DNA of 64,000 nucleotides from Cupriavidus neocaledonicus (GCF_000372525.1 NZ_AQUR01000106.1:248001-312000), one strand, 5' to 3'. Positions 48,961 to 59,094 are shown, numbered from the stretch's first letter. Made by a program: numbers and translations. The notes: generated from the letters alone by a model not told the origin.

Positions 48961-49425
48961 TCAGCGCGTGAAGTCGATGCGGCCTTGCGGCAGCAGGTAA
49001 AGCACCAGCGCGCGGCCGTTGCTGACGGTGGGGCGATGGGCGCTGCCCGGCGGGCACACCAGCCAGCCCGCGGGGCGGCCGTCGAAGCGCGCGTCGCCAT
49101 CGAGCGGCATGATCAGGTCGATCTCGCCCTCGGGGTGGGTGTGGTGCGGGCCGGCGATGTCGTGCATGTCGACCACGTCGACCGAGAAGCCGTGCAGGTC
49201 GTCGGCGGGCTTGAAGATACGGCCGTAGCGGATGCCGCCGCCTTCGCGCTCGCACAGCCAGCCCTCGGCCACGCCGGCCCGGCATGACGCCATCAGTTGC
49301 TGGTAGGTGGGGCTGCCGGCGCCGTGCTCGGCGTTCAGCCAGGCATCGAGCGCGGCATCGAGCGGGCGGCCGGCCAGTTGCGCGGTGAGCTGCGCGATCT
49401 GGCCGCGGAATTCTGTTGGGGACAT
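48961..49425 (-). CDS. DUF4863 family, cupin-like protein of box cluster
   Basis: The 154 aa protein has a helical N-terminal part and a cupin-like core with the metal motif HHTHPEGEIDLIMPL near residue 93 and GWLVCPPGSAHRPTV later. It matches the DUF4863 family, which is often found in benzoate box clusters and resembles hydroxylaminobenzoate lyase. It is the first gene of the leftward unit. Its role is unknown; a small-molecule lyase or effector-clearing function is possible. ATG 49425 is preferred; an in-frame ATG at 49473 would extend it into the control region. Confidence 0.8.
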   Translation of the reverse strand: MSPTEFRGQIAQLTAQLAGRPLDAALDAWLNAEHGAGSPTYQQLMASCRAGVAEGWLCEREGGGIRYGRIFKPADDLHGFSVDVVDMHDIAGPHHTHPEGEIDLIMPLDGDARFDGRPAGWLVCPPGSAHRPTVSNGRALVLYLLPQGRIDFTR

Positions 49426-49455
49426 AGGACTGGGGGCTCCATCTGAGGCGCCGGT

Positions 49456-49487
49456 TGCCTTCACCGGCGTCATGCATTATTGTGCAT
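49456..49487 (+). promoter_or_regulatory. candidate boxR promoter with BoxR operator O1
   Basis: Operator O1 (TGCATTATTGTGCA, 49474-49487) is a TGCA-N6-TGCA palindrome. A weak sigma70 promoter reading right, TTGCCT (49456-49461), 17 bases, TATTGT (49479-49484), is overlapped by it. O1 also lies about 50 bases upstream of the leftward DUF4863 gene and so can control both directions. Confidence 0.55.
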
Positions 49488-49515
49488 GTATGAAAAATAG
49501 AGCCGCAGGGAAATC

Positions 49516-50478
49516 ATGTCAAGCACTATATTGCATGAATCTGGGTTAACCCCGGATAAGGAACTGCAGCATGGTTCAAGCGGCGTCGCCGCCAACGGGC
49601 CGGAGAAAAACCCCTTGCTGGTGTCCCTGGGCGAGCGCGTGCGCGCGCAGCGGGCGTGCCGCGGCCTCACCCGCAAGGCCGCGGCGCAGGCGGCCGGCGT
49701 CTCCGAGCGTCATCTCGCCAACCTGGAGTACGGCAGCGGCAACGCCTCCATCCTGGTGCTGCAGCATGTGGCCGAGGCGCTGCAGTGCTCGCTGGCCGGG
49801 CTGCTGGGCGACGTCACCACGTCGTCGCCGGAATGGGTCCTGTTGCGCGAACTGCTGGAACACCGTGACGAAGCCACGCTGCGGCGCGTGCGCATCGCCG
49901 TGGGCGAGCTGCTCGGTACCGGCGGCGAGAATGCGGCCCAGGCCGCGCGCAGCCCGCGCGTGGCGCTGATCGGCCTGCGCGGCGCCGGCAAGACCACGCT
50001 GGGCGGGATGCTGGCCGAAGACCTGGATTTCCCGTTCGTCGAACTGAGCCGCGAGATCGAGAAATTCGCCGGCTGCAGCATCTCCGAGATCCAGGGCCTG
50101 TACGGCATGAATGCCTATCGCCGCTACGAGCGGCGCGCGCTGGAGGAAGCCATCCAGATCTATCCCGAAGCGGTGATCGCCACGCCCGGCGGCCTGGTGT
50201 CGGACCCCGCCACCTTTAACCTGCTGCTGGCCCACTGCACCACGGTATGGCTGCGGGCCGAGCCGGAACACCATATGGAGCGGGTGCGGGCGCAGGGTGA
50301 CTTCCGCCCGATGGCCGCCAGCAAGGAGGCCATGGAGGACCTTCGCCAGATCCTGGCCGGCCGCGCCGCGTTCTATTCCAAAGCCGAGTTTTCGCTGGAC
50401 ACCAGCGCGCAGCCGCTCGATGCCACCTTTGCCGGGCTGCGCGGGCTGGTGCGCCAGGCATTGCGCATGCCGGTGTGA
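49516..50478 (+). CDS. boxR: BoxR/BzdR-type regulator of benzoate degradation
   Basis: The 320 aa protein joins an XRE-type helix-turn-helix (about residues 35-97, GLTRKAAAQAAGVSERHLANLEYGSG) to a shikimate-kinase-like domain with the P-loop GLRGAGKTT at 153-161. This is the build of BzdR and BoxR, which repress benzoate genes until benzoyl-CoA binds the kinase-like domain. ATG 49516 has AGGGA upstream. The gene lies between the two divergent box operons. Four TGCA-N6-TGCA sites surround it, one of them inside its first codons. Confidence 0.95.
   Translation: MSSTILHESGLTPDKELQHGSSGVAANGPEKNPLLVSLGERVRAQRACRGLTRKAAAQAAGVSERHLANLEYGSGNASILVLQHVAEALQCSLAGLLGDVTTSSPEWVLLRELLEHRDEATLRRVRIAVGELLGTGGENAAQAARSPRVALIGLRGAGKTTLGGMLAEDLDFPFVELSREIEKFAGCSISEIQGLYGMNAYRRYERRALEEAIQIYPEAVIATPGGLVSDPATFNLLLAHCTTVWLRAEPEHHMERVRAQGDFRPMAASKEAMEDLRQILAGRAAFYSKAEFSLDTSAQPLDATFAGLRGLVRQALRMPV
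49522..49535. promoter_or_regulatory. BoxR operator O2 in the boxR 5' coding region
   Basis: AGCACTATATTGCA reads TGCAATATAGTGCT on the other strand, matching the O3/O4 pattern with two differences. It overlaps the first codons of boxR, consistent with autorepression. Confidence 0.5.
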
Positions 50479-50535
50479 CGGCACTGGCGCAATCACGGGA
50501 CGACGGGAGTACTGCCGGTCACGCCGCATGAAATC

Positions 50536-50549
50536 TGCACAATAGTGCT
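50536..50549. promoter_or_regulatory. BoxR operator O3 upstream of boxC
   Basis: TGCACAATAGTGCT fits TGCA-N6-TGCA except for the last base. It abuts the -35 box of the boxC promoter. Confidence 0.65.
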
Positions 50550-50578
50550 TGCGGAAAATCCGTTCGATGAACTATAGT
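50549..50578 (+). promoter_or_regulatory. sigma70 promoter of boxCBA
   Basis: TTGCGG (50549-50554) and TATAGT (50573-50578, five of six matches) are 18 bases apart. Transcription would begin near 50585, between operators O3 and O4. Confidence 0.6.
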
Positions 50579-50602
50579 TCGTTCAAGCCAGATACCCGTT
50601 GA

Positions 50603-50616
50603 TGCACGATAGTGCA
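50603..50616. promoter_or_regulatory. BoxR operator O4 downstream of boxC start site
   Basis: TGCACGATAGTGCA is a full TGCA-N6-TGCA palindrome and lies about 20 bases past the predicted transcription start. Bound repressor would block the polymerase. Confidence 0.7.
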
Positions 50617-50638
50617 GTTTCGCAGAGGAGACCCCGCC

Positions 50639-52297
50639 GTGACCACCGCCCCCCGCGTCGACTACCAGACCGATCCCTCCCAATACAAGCACCTGAAGCT
50701 GGCCTTCGACGGCCCCGTCGCCACGCTGGCGGTGGATATCGACGAGAACGCCGGTCTGCGTCCCGGCTACAAGCTCAAGCTCAACAGCTACGACCTTGGC
50801 GTCGATATCGAACTGAACGATGCGCTCAACCGCATCCGCTTCGAACATCCGGAAGTGCGCACCGTGGTCATCACCAGCGGCAAGGACAAGGTGTTCTGTT
50901 CCGGCGCCAATATCTTCATGCTCGGCGTCAGCAGCCATGCGTGGAAGGTCAACTTCTGCAAGTTCACCAACGAGACCCGCAACGGCATCGAGGATTCCTC
51001 GGCACACAGCGGCCTGAAGTTCCTGGCCGCGGTCAACGGCGCCTGCGCCGGCGGCGGCTATGAACTGGCGCTGGCCTGCGACGAGATCCTGCTCGTGGAC
51101 GACCGCTCGTCGGCGGTAAGCCTGCCGGAAGTGCCGCTGCTGGGCGTGCTGCCGGGCACCGGCGGCCTGACCCGCGTGACCGACAAGCGCCATGTGCGCC
51201 ACGACCTCGCCGATATCTTCTGCACCACCACCGAAGGCGTGCGCGGCCAGCGCGCCAAGGACTGGCGCCTGGTCGACGATATCGCCAAGCCCGCGGTATT
51301 CGCGCAGAAGGTGCGGGAGCGCGCGCTGGCACTGGCCGCGCAGAGCGACCGCCCGGCCGATGCGAAGGGTGTCGCGCTCGCGCCGATCGAGCGGACCATC
51401 GAAGCCGATGCGCTGCGTTACACCCATGTGACGATCGAGATCGACCGCGCCGGCCGCACCGCCACCTTCACGGTGAAGGCACCGACGGGCGCGCAGCCGC
51501 AGGGCATCGACGCGATCGTGCAAGCCGGCGCCAGCTGGTACCCGCTGCAACTGGCGCGCGAGCTCGAAGACGCGATCCTGTCGATGCGTACCAACGAGCT
51601 GGACATCGGCACCTGGCTGATCAAGACCGCCGGCGACGCCACCGCGGTGCTGGCCAGCGACGCCACCCTGCTGGCGCACCAGGACCACTGGCTGGTGCGC
51701 GAGACCATCGGCCTGCTGCGCCGCACGCTGAGCCGCCTGGACGTGTCGTCGCGCAGCCTGTTCGCGCTGATCGAGCCGGGTTCCTGCTTTGCCGGCACCT
51801 TCCTGGAACTGGCGCTGGCGTGCGACCGCAGCTACCACCTGGCGCTGCCGGACGACGAGGCGCGCGCGCCGAAGATCACCGTGGCCGACGTCAACTTTGG
51901 CCTGTACCCGATGGCCACCGGCCAGAGCCGCCTGGGACGGCGCTTCTACGACGAACAGCCCGCGCTCGATGCGGTGCGCGCCAGGGCCGGCCAGCCGCTC
52001 GATGCCGACGCCGCCTGGGCGCTGGGCCTGGTCACCGCCAACCCCGACGATATCGACTGGAACGACGAAGTCCGCATCGCGCTGGAAGAGCGCGTGGCGA
52101 TGTCGCCCGATGCGCTCACCGGCATGGAAGCCAACCTGCGCTTCAACGGCCAGGAAAACATGTTCACGCGCATCTTCGGCCGCCTGACCGCATGGCAGAA
52201 CTGGATCTTCCAGCGCCCCAACGCGGTCGGCGACAAGGGCGCGCTCAAGGTCTACGGCAAGGGCGACAAGGCCGCCTTCGACTGGAACCGGGTCTGA
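50639..52297 (+). CDS. boxC: 2,3-epoxybenzoyl-CoA dihydrolase
   Basis: The 552 aa protein of the enoyl-CoA hydratase superfamily opens the ring of 2,3-epoxybenzoyl-CoA without oxygen to give 3,4-dehydroadipyl-CoA semialdehyde and formate. It contains two crotonase-like regions. The first has the oxyanion-hole segments KDKVFCSGANIFMLG and NGACAGGGYELALACDE, and the second has SCFAGTFLELALACDRS. The start is GTG 50639, with AGAGGAG eight bases upstream. It is the first gene of boxC-boxB-boxA, under BoxR control. Confidence 0.95.
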   Translation: MTTAPRVDYQTDPSQYKHLKLAFDGPVATLAVDIDENAGLRPGYKLKLNSYDLGVDIELNDALNRIRFEHPEVRTVVITSGKDKVFCSGANIFMLGVSSHAWKVNFCKFTNETRNGIEDSSAHSGLKFLAAVNGACAGGGYELALACDEILLVDDRSSAVSLPEVPLLGVLPGTGGLTRVTDKRHVRHDLADIFCTTTEGVRGQRAKDWRLVDDIAKPAVFAQKVRERALALAAQSDRPADAKGVALAPIERTIEADALRYTHVTIEIDRAGRTATFTVKAPTGAQPQGIDAIVQAGASWYPLQLARELEDAILSMRTNELDIGTWLIKTAGDATAVLASDATLLAHQDHWLVRETIGLLRRTLSRLDVSSRSLFALIEPGSCFAGTFLELALACDRSYHLALPDDEARAPKITVADVNFGLYPMATGQSRLGRRFYDEQPALDAVRARAGQPLDADAAWALGLVTANPDDIDWNDEVRIALEERVAMSPDALTGMEANLRFNGQENMFTRIFGRLTAWQNWIFQRPNAVGDKGALKVYGKGDKAAFDWNRV

Positions 52298-52350
52298 CCG
52301 CCCGCCCGAACGCATACCGAATCGCCCGCATAACGGAAACGGAGACCACC

Positions 52351-53778
52351 ATGTCCGGCATCAACTACAGCGACAAGATCCCCAACAACGTCAACCTCAG
52401 CGAAGACCGCACCCTGCAGCGCGCGCTCGAGCAATGGCAGCCCAACTACCTGAGCTGGTGGAACGACATGGGCCCGGAAGGCTCGCACCAGCACGACATC
52501 TACCTGCGCACCGCGATCAGCGTCGATCCGCAGGGCTGGGCCCACTTCGGCCACGTCAAGATGCCGGACTACCGCTGGGGCATCTTCCTGAACCCGGCCG
52601 AGGCCAACCGCAAGATCCACTTCGGCGACCACAAGGGCGAGGACGCCTGGCAGGACGTGCCCGGCGAGTACCGCGCCAACCTGCGCCGCATCATCGTGAC
52701 GCAGGGCGACACCGAGCCCGCTTCGGTCGAGCAGCAGCGCCACCTTGGCCTGACCGCGCCCAGCATGTACGACCTGCGCAACCTGTTCCAGGTGAACGTG
52801 GAAGAGGGCCGCCACCTGTGGGCCATGGTCTACCTGCTGCACAAGTACTTCGGCCGCGACGGGCGCGAGGAGGGCGAAGCGCTGCTGGAGCGCCGCAGCG
52901 GCCAGCAGGACAACCCGCGCATCCTGCAGGCGTTCAACGAACAGACGCCCGACTGGCTGTCGTTCTTCATGTTCACCTACTTCACCGACCGCGACGGCAA
53001 GTTCCAGCTGTGCGCGCTGGCCGAGAGCGCATTCGACCCGCTGGCACGCACCACCAAATTCATGCTGACCGAGGAAGCGCACCACATGTTCGTCGGCGAG
53101 AGCGGTGTGTCGCGCGTGATCCAGCGCACCTGCCAGGTGATGAACGAGCTGAAGACCGACGATCCGGCCAGGCTGCGCGCCGCGGGCGTGATCGACCTGC
53201 CGACGCTGCAGCGCTACCTGAATTTCCACTACAGCGTCACCATCGACCTGTTCGGCGCCGACGAGTCCAGCAACGCCGCCACCTTCTACAGCACTGGCCT
53301 GAAGGGCCGCTACGAGGAAGGCAAGCGCATGGACGACCACGTGCTGAAGGGCCAGACCTACCGCGTGCTGCAGGCGCAGAACGGCCAGCTGACCGAGAAG
53401 GAGGTGCCGATGCTGAACGCGCTCAACGAGGTGCTGCGCGACGACTACATCAAGGACAGCATGGCCGGCATCGAGCGCTGGAACAAGGTCATCGACAAGG
53501 CCGGCATCCCGTTCCGCCTGAAGGTGCCGCACAAGGCCTTCCACCGCAATATCGGCGCGCTCGCCGGCGTCAAGGTGTCGCCCGACGGCCGCGTGATCTC
53601 CGACGCCGAATGGCGCGACTTCCGCGACCAGTGGCTGCCCACCGACGGCGACCGCGCCTTCGTCGCCAGCCTGATGGGCCGCGTGGTCGAGCCCGGCAAG
53701 TTCGCAAACTGGATCGCGCCGCCGGTGATGGGTATCAACCGGCAGCCGGTGGATTTCGAGTACGTGCGGTTTAACTGA
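52351..53778 (+). CDS. boxB: benzoyl-CoA 2,3-epoxidase, oxygenase subunit
   Basis: The 475 aa diiron protein forms 2,3-epoxybenzoyl-CoA from benzoyl-CoA and O2. Two EXXH motifs supply iron ligands, EEGRH at 151-155 and TEEAHH at 240-245, with Asp213 in FTDRDG nearby. Full length and motifs match BoxB. ACGGAG lies upstream of ATG 52351. It works with the reductase BoxA, whose gene follows after a REP pair in the 181 bp gap. Confidence 0.96.
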   Translation: MSGINYSDKIPNNVNLSEDRTLQRALEQWQPNYLSWWNDMGPEGSHQHDIYLRTAISVDPQGWAHFGHVKMPDYRWGIFLNPAEANRKIHFGDHKGEDAWQDVPGEYRANLRRIIVTQGDTEPASVEQQRHLGLTAPSMYDLRNLFQVNVEEGRHLWAMVYLLHKYFGRDGREEGEALLERRSGQQDNPRILQAFNEQTPDWLSFFMFTYFTDRDGKFQLCALAESAFDPLARTTKFMLTEEAHHMFVGESGVSRVIQRTCQVMNELKTDDPARLRAAGVIDLPTLQRYLNFHYSVTIDLFGADESSNAATFYSTGLKGRYEEGKRMDDHVLKGQTYRVLQAQNGQLTEKEVPMLNALNEVLRDDYIKDSMAGIERWNKVIDKAGIPFRLKVPHKAFHRNIGALAGVKVSPDGRVISDAEWRDFRDQWLPTDGDRAFVASLMGRVVEPGKFANWIAPPVMGINRQPVDFEYVRFN

Positions 53779-53811
53779 TCGACACGGCTGCTTCCGTGCT
53801 GCCTGTTTTCT

Positions 53812-53903
53812 CCCCTCTCCCGCTTTGCGGGAGAGGGGCGGGGGTGAGGGCGGGAGCATCAACGAAGGGCCGGTGCTTAAACCACCCCTCACCCGGAGAG
53901 GGG
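53812..53903. repeat. paired REP-like palindromes inside the boxCBA operon
   Basis: Copy one is CCCCTCTCCCGC-TTT-GCGGGAGAGGGG (53812-53838); copy two is degenerate (CCCCTC...GAGGGG, 53885-53903). Inner flanks GGGGGTGAGGGC and CACCCCTCACCC pair partly. Unlike the other copies, this unit lies between two genes of one pathway and may lower boxA expression or stabilise boxCB mRNA. Confidence 0.85.
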
Positions 53904-53959
53904 AACACCGTTGGGGACGGGATGCATGCCCGCGAAGCACTCTGATTCTGGAGACCGCC

Positions 53960-55240
53960 ATGGACATGGCAGAAATTCAAGTCATCAAGCAGCACCTGAT
54001 CGATCCCGAGATCTGCATCCGCTGCAACACCTGCGAAGCCACCTGCCCGGTGGGTGCGATCACGCACGACTCGCGCAACTACGTGGTCGATGCCGACAAG
54101 TGCAACCTGTGCATGGCCTGCATTTCCCCGTGTCCGACGGGATCGATCGACAACTGGCGCGACATGCCGAAGCTGCGCGCCTACAGTGTCGACGAACAGC
54201 TGACATGGGACGCACTGCCGGAACCGTTGTCGCCCGGGCAGCTCGCCGACATGGCCCCGGGTGCCGACATGCAGTCCGCAGTGCCGGAGATTCCCGCGGC
54301 ATCGCCGCTGGCAGGCACCGTCGAGGAAGCCTTCAACAGCGCCCGTTATGGCGCCACCGTGCCGCCCTGGTCCGCCGCCCATGCCTACACCAACCTGTAC
54401 GGCGCGAAGTCGGCGAGCAAGACCATCATCGCCACCGTGACCGGCAATGTGCGCGTGACCGAGGTCGGCCGCGACTACGATACCCACCACATCGTGCTGG
54501 ATTTCGGCACCACGCCGTTCCCGGTGCTGGAAGGCCAGTCGATCGGCATCGTGCCGCCCGGCACCGACGCCGGCGGCCGCCCGCACCACGCGCGCCAGTA
54601 CTCCGTCGCCAGTCCGCGCAACGGCGAGCGGCCGGGCTACAACAACCTGTCGCTGACCATCAAGCGGGTGCTGCAGGACCACGACGGCAAGCCGGTGCGC
54701 GGTGTCGGTTCGAACTACATGTGCGACCTGAAGGTGGGCGACAAGGTCGAGGTGATCGGCCCGTTCGGCGCCAGCTTCCTGATGCCCAACCATCCGCGCT
54801 CGAACATCGTGATGATCTGCACCGGCACCGGCAGCGCGCCGATGCGGGCGATGACGGAATGGCGTCGCCGCTTGCGCAAGGCCGGAAAATTCGACGGCGG
54901 CAAGCTGATGCTGTTCTTCGGCGCGCGCAGCAAGGAAGAGCTGCCGTATTTCGGACCGCTGCAGAACCTGCCGAAGGATTTCATCGACATCAACCTGGCG
55001 TTCTCGCGCACGCCGGGGCAGCCCAGGCGCTACGTGCAGGACCTGATGCGCGAACGCGCGGCGGACCTGGCGGCGCTGCTGGTTTCACCGGATACGTACT
55101 TCTATGTCTGCGGGCTGAAGAGCATGGAAGAGGGCGTGGTGCTGGCCTTGCGCGATGTGGCGCAGCAGGCGGGGCTGAACTGGGAATCGCTGGCTGAAGG
55201 GCTGAAGCGGGAAGGGCGCTTGCATCTGGAGACGTACTAG
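53960..55240 (+). CDS. boxA: benzoyl-CoA 2,3-epoxidase, reductase subunit
   Basis: The 426 aa protein has two N-terminal [4Fe-4S] ferredoxin motifs, [12 protein letters not shown] and [12 protein letters not shown], and a C-terminal FAD/NADPH reductase module ([11 protein letters not shown] for [16 protein letters not shown] for the nucleotide, [11 protein letters not shown] near the end). It passes electrons from NADPH to BoxB. ATG 53960 has GGAG six bases upstream; another ATG two codons later is possible. The frame is open further upstream but runs into the REP unit. Confidence 0.95.
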   Translation: MDMAEIQVIKQHLIDPEICIRCNTCEATCPVGAITHDSRNYVVDADKCNLCMACISPCPTGSIDNWRDMPKLRAYSVDEQLTWDALPEPLSPGQLADMAPGADMQSAVPEIPAASPLAGTVEEAFNSARYGATVPPWSAAHAYTNLYGAKSASKTIIATVTGNVRVTEVGRDYDTHHIVLDFGTTPFPVLEGQSIGIVPPGTDAGGRPHHARQYSVASPRNGERPGYNNLSLTIKRVLQDHDGKPVRGVGSNYMCDLKVGDKVEVIGPFGASFLMPNHPRSNIVMICTGTGSAPMRAMTEWRRRLRKAGKFDGGKLMLFFGARSKEELPYFGPLQNLPKDFIDINLAFSRTPGQPRRYVQDLMRERAADLAALLVSPDTYFYVCGLKSMEEGVVLALRDVAQQAGLNWESLAEGLKREGRLHLETY

Positions 55241-55250
55241 CCATCCATCT

Positions 55251-55405
55251 CCCTCTCCCGCTTGCGGGAGAGGGTTGGGGTGAGGGCCGGCATTTGCAGA
55301 TGCGATGGCGGGCCAAGCCGCCATGGCCATCGCAGATTTCGGCCTGCGTCGCGATGGGATGCGCCTGCCCTCACCCCGGCCCCTCTCCCGCGGGCGGGAG
55401 AGGGG
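55251..55405. repeat. paired REP-like palindromes between boxA and paaX
   Basis: Copy one is CCCTCTCCCGC-TT-GCGGGAGAGGG (55251-55274); copy two is CCCCTCTCCCGC-GG-GCGGGAGAGGGG (55380-55405). Inner flanks TTGGGGTGAGGGC and GCCCTCACCCCGG pair. The unit lies between convergent boxA and paaX and may end both transcripts. Confidence 0.9.
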
Positions 55406-55429
55406 AGCGCCCCCGCGGGCTGCAGGAGG

Positions 55430-56353
55430 TCAGGCGTGTGTGAAGCGCTTGCGCAATGCAGGCTTTGCATCGGCCAAGCCGCCCTCCGCCACCTCCACCA
55501 CCCGATGCAGGTATGCCTCGCTCGCCTCCAGCAACGCCCCATACATCGCACTGCACATCCCCCGCGCCGTCCGCCCCGGCCAGTCCTGCGGCAGCAGCGC
55601 CTCCGGCAGGTTGGGATCGCGCAGCAGCACGCGCCGGTATTCATGGACCAGCAGCGTCCGCACGAAAAAGGCATCCGCCGGCGCCAGTTCCGCCGCCTCG
55701 TCGGCCAGCGGTGAAAAGCGCCGCAACAACGCCTGCCACGCGTCGGCCACATCGCCCAGCTTGAACGTCTGGTGCATCAGCGCCTGCAGCGGACGGATCG
55801 AGAACGCTTCCAGGCTGCTTGCCTCCATCACCGCCACGTAATCCTGCGCGCGCGCCGCGCCGATGATCTCGCGCAGCGACCCAAGGTCTGCACTCGGATG
55901 CGCCATCACCCCCGGCGCAATCGCGCCGAAGCCCTCCCACAGCAGTTCCCGCTTGAGTTTCTGCCGCACGGTGGCGCGCACGTCGCCGCGCACCATCACC
56001 AGCGTCCAGCGGCCGTCCCACTCCGCGGCCTCGCCCGCATAGATGCGCCTGCCCGCGTGCAGCACGCGCTGCAGGCCGGCTTCAGACAGTCCGTAGTAGC
56101 TGCGCCGTCCGATCCTGGTGGCGCTCAGCCAGTCGTCGGCAGTCAGCCGGAAGGTGGCCGTGCGCACCAGCCGGTCATTGATGCCGAACGGTGCGGCGAG
56201 GCGGATCAGGCTCCCCAGCCACACCGCCTGCGGCCGCGGCGCCACTACGTCGCCGTACAGCGTCACCAGCAGGGAATTGGCACCCAGCTTGAGCCCGCGC
56301 GCCAGCCGGGTGATGCGCGCAGAGGGGAGTTCCGAGTCGCGGGAAGTCGCCAT
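55430..56353 (-). CDS. paaX: phenylacetate-responsive repressor PaaX
   Basis: The 307 aa protein has an N-terminal winged helix (about residues 27-95, with FGINDRLVRTATFRLTADDWL), a central Cas2-like domain (WDGRWTLVMVRGDVRATVRQKLKRELLWEGFG) and a C-terminal PaaX domain. PaaX represses paa genes and is released by phenylacetyl-CoA. ATG 56353 has AAGGA upstream. It is divergent from paaA across a region with a TGATACA/TGTATCA inverted repeat. Confidence 0.94.
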   Translation of the reverse strand: MATSRDSELPSARITRLARGLKLGANSLLVTLYGDVVAPRPQAVWLGSLIRLAAPFGINDRLVRTATFRLTADDWLSATRIGRRSYYGLSEAGLQRVLHAGRRIYAGEAAEWDGRWTLVMVRGDVRATVRQKLKRELLWEGFGAIAPGVMAHPSADLGSLREIIGAARAQDYVAVMEASSLEAFSIRPLQALMHQTFKLGDVADAWQALLRRFSPLADEAAELAPADAFFVRTLLVHEYRRVLLRDPNLPEALLPQDWPGRTARGMCSAMYGALLEASEAYLHRVVEVAEGGLADAKPALRKRFTHA

Positions 56354-56367
56354 CGTGTTCCTTAAAG

Positions 56368-56406
56368 TGATACACAAACGTCGATTGCTTGAATCAAATT
56401 GTATCA
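56368..56406. promoter_or_regulatory. candidate PaaX operator: TGATACA-N25-TGTATCA
   Basis: Perfect 7 bp inverted arms (56368-56374 and 56400-56406) with a 25 bp spacer lie between paaX and paaA. PaaX operators elsewhere are imperfect palindromes of TGATTC type with long spacing. A weak rightward promoter with -10 TACCAT lies just downstream and overlaps the right arm. Confidence 0.6.
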
Positions 56407-56469
56407 ATACCATCCATTGCAACTGACGAGCTTGATGCAGATCAAGCCCCAAACAAAAGCGGAGCACGC

Positions 56470-57468
<999 letters not shown>

Positions 57469-57524
57469 CCCATGCGGCGCAGCGCGCCGCTCCCACATCG
57501 AATCGCTTTACACAGGAGGTTGCC

Positions 57525-57806
57525 ATGAAAGAGTGGCCGCTTTGGGAGATCTTTATCCGCAGCCAGCACGGCCTGGCCCACAAGCACGTGGGCAGCCTGC
57601 ACGCGCCGGACGGCGAAATGGCGATCAACAACGCCCGCGACGTCTACACGCGCCGCAACGAGGGCGTCAGCGTCTGGGTGGTCAGGGCCAGCGACGTGAT
57701 GGCCAGCAGCCCCGGCGACAAGGGCCCGCTGTTCGAGCCCGCCAACAGCAAGGTCTACCGCCACCCGACGTTCTTCCCGATGCCGGAAGCGGTCAAGCAT
57801 ATCTGA
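57525..57806 (+). CDS. paaB: phenylacetyl-CoA epoxidase subunit PaaB
   Basis: The 93 aa protein is of normal length for PaaB, starting KEWPLWEIFIRSQHGLAHKHVGSLHAPD and ending FEPANSKVYRHPTFFPMPEAVKHI. It bridges two PaaAC heterodimers. A perfect AGGAGGT precedes ATG 57525. Confidence 0.95.
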   Translation: MKEWPLWEIFIRSQHGLAHKHVGSLHAPDGEMAINNARDVYTRRNEGVSVWVVRASDVMASSPGDKGPLFEPANSKVYRHPTFFPMPEAVKHI

Positions 57807-57820
57807 GACGGGCCCGCATC

Positions 57821-58573
57821 ATGACGAACCACAAGCTCGAATATTTGCTGCGCCTGGGCGATTCCACGCTGGTGCTCGGCCAGCGCCTGTCGGAATGGTG
57901 CGGCCGCGGACCGGCGCTGGAAGAAGACATCGCGCTGACCAACGTCGCGCTCGACCTGATCGGCCAGACCCGCCTGTGGCTCGGCTATGCCGCCGAAGTG
58001 GAGGGCGCCGGCCGCAGCGCCGACCAGCTCGCCTTCCTGCGCGACGCGCACCAGTTCCGCAACCTGCTGCTGGCGGAACAGCCCAACGGCAGCTATGCCG
58101 ATACGCTGGCGCGCCAGTTCCTGTTCGATACGTGGCACTACTTCCAGCTCGAGGCGCTGCAGCGCTCGACCGATGCGCGCATCGCCGGGATCGCCGCCAA
58201 GTCGCTCAAGGAAGTGACCTACCACGTGCGCCGCAGCGCCGACCTGGTGGTGCGCCTGGGCGATGGCACCGAAGAAAGCCACCGCCGCATGCAGGACGCG
58301 TTCGACGACCTGTGGATGTTTACCGGCGAGCTGTTCGAATCCGATGCGGCCGAGGCCGCGCTGGCGAACGAAGGCGTGATCCCCGCTCCCGCTACCCTGG
58401 CCGGGCCCTGGCAGCGCCATGTCGGCGAGGTACTGGAAGAAGCCACGCTGCGCGTGCCCGCCGGCCACTGGGCGCAAACCGGCGGCCGCCATGGCCACCA
58501 TACCGAACACCTCGGCTACCTGCTGGCCGAGATGCAGTTCCTGCAGCGCGCCTATCCCGGCGCGCAGTGGTGA
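57821..58573 (+). CDS. paaC: phenylacetyl-CoA epoxidase, structural subunit PaaC
   Basis: The 250 aa protein is the PaaA-related subunit without catalytic iron. It has LEYLLRLGDSTLVLGQRLSEWCG and the helix LIGQTRLWLGYAAEVEG, and matches E. coli PaaC (about 248 aa). It stabilises PaaA and helps bind the CoA ester. It starts 14 bases after paaB and ends at the paaD start. Confidence 0.95.
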   Translation: MTNHKLEYLLRLGDSTLVLGQRLSEWCGRGPALEEDIALTNVALDLIGQTRLWLGYAAEVEGAGRSADQLAFLRDAHQFRNLLLAEQPNGSYADTLARQFLFDTWHYFQLEALQRSTDARIAGIAAKSLKEVTYHVRRSADLVVRLGDGTEESHRRMQDAFDDLWMFTGELFESDAAEAALANEGVIPAPATLAGPWQRHVGEVLEEATLRVPAGHWAQTGGRHGHHTEHLGYLLAEMQFLQRAYPGAQW

Positions 58574-58578
58574 GCATC

Positions 58579-59094
58579 ATGATCGCGCAAGCGCTGGCCC
58601 GTCCCGCCGTGGAGCAGGTCTGGACCTGGCTCGACACGGTGCCGGACCCTGAAATCCCGGTGATCTCCGTGGTGGATCTCGGCATCGTGCGCGACGTGGC
58701 GTGGGTAGGCGACGCCTGCGTCGTCACCATCACGCCGACCTATTCCGGCTGCCCGGCCATGACCGTGATCCGCGCAGGCATCGAAAGCGCGCTCGCCGCG
58801 CAGGGCGTGGACCAGGTGCGCGTGCAGACGCAGCTTGCGCCTGCGTGGACCACCGACTGGATGACGCCGCGCGGCAAGGCCAGCCTCGCCGGCTACGGCA
58901 TCGCGCCGCCGGCGCAGCAGGTGATCAATATCAGCGGCATCAGCCGCAAGGCGTCCGGCGCACTGGTGGTGGCCTGCCCGCACTGCGGCTCGCGCCATAC
59001 GGGGCTGGTCAGCCAGTTCGGCTCGACCGCGTGCAAGGCGCTGTACCGCTGCGGCGACTGCAAGGAGCCGTTCGACTACTTCAAGGCGCACTGA
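58579..59094 (+). CDS. paaD: phenylacetate degradation protein PaaD (Fe-S/maturation)
   Basis: The 171 aa protein has an N-terminal MIP18/DUF59 domain (VPDPEIPVISVVDLGIV, with the TPTYSGCPA motif) and a C-terminal zinc or iron ribbon with CPHC and CGDC. It is needed for epoxidase function, probably for Fe-S or diiron maturation. The start may be ATG 58579 or the in-frame GTG 58570, which overlaps the paaC stop (GTGA); I chose the ATG. Confidence 0.93.
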   Translation: MIAQALARPAVEQVWTWLDTVPDPEIPVISVVDLGIVRDVAWVGDACVVTITPTYSGCPAMTVIRAGIESALAAQGVDQVRVQTQLAPAWTTDWMTPRGKASLAGYGIAPPAQQVINISGISRKASGALVVACPHCGSRHTGLVSQFGSTACKALYRCGDCKEPFDYFKAH

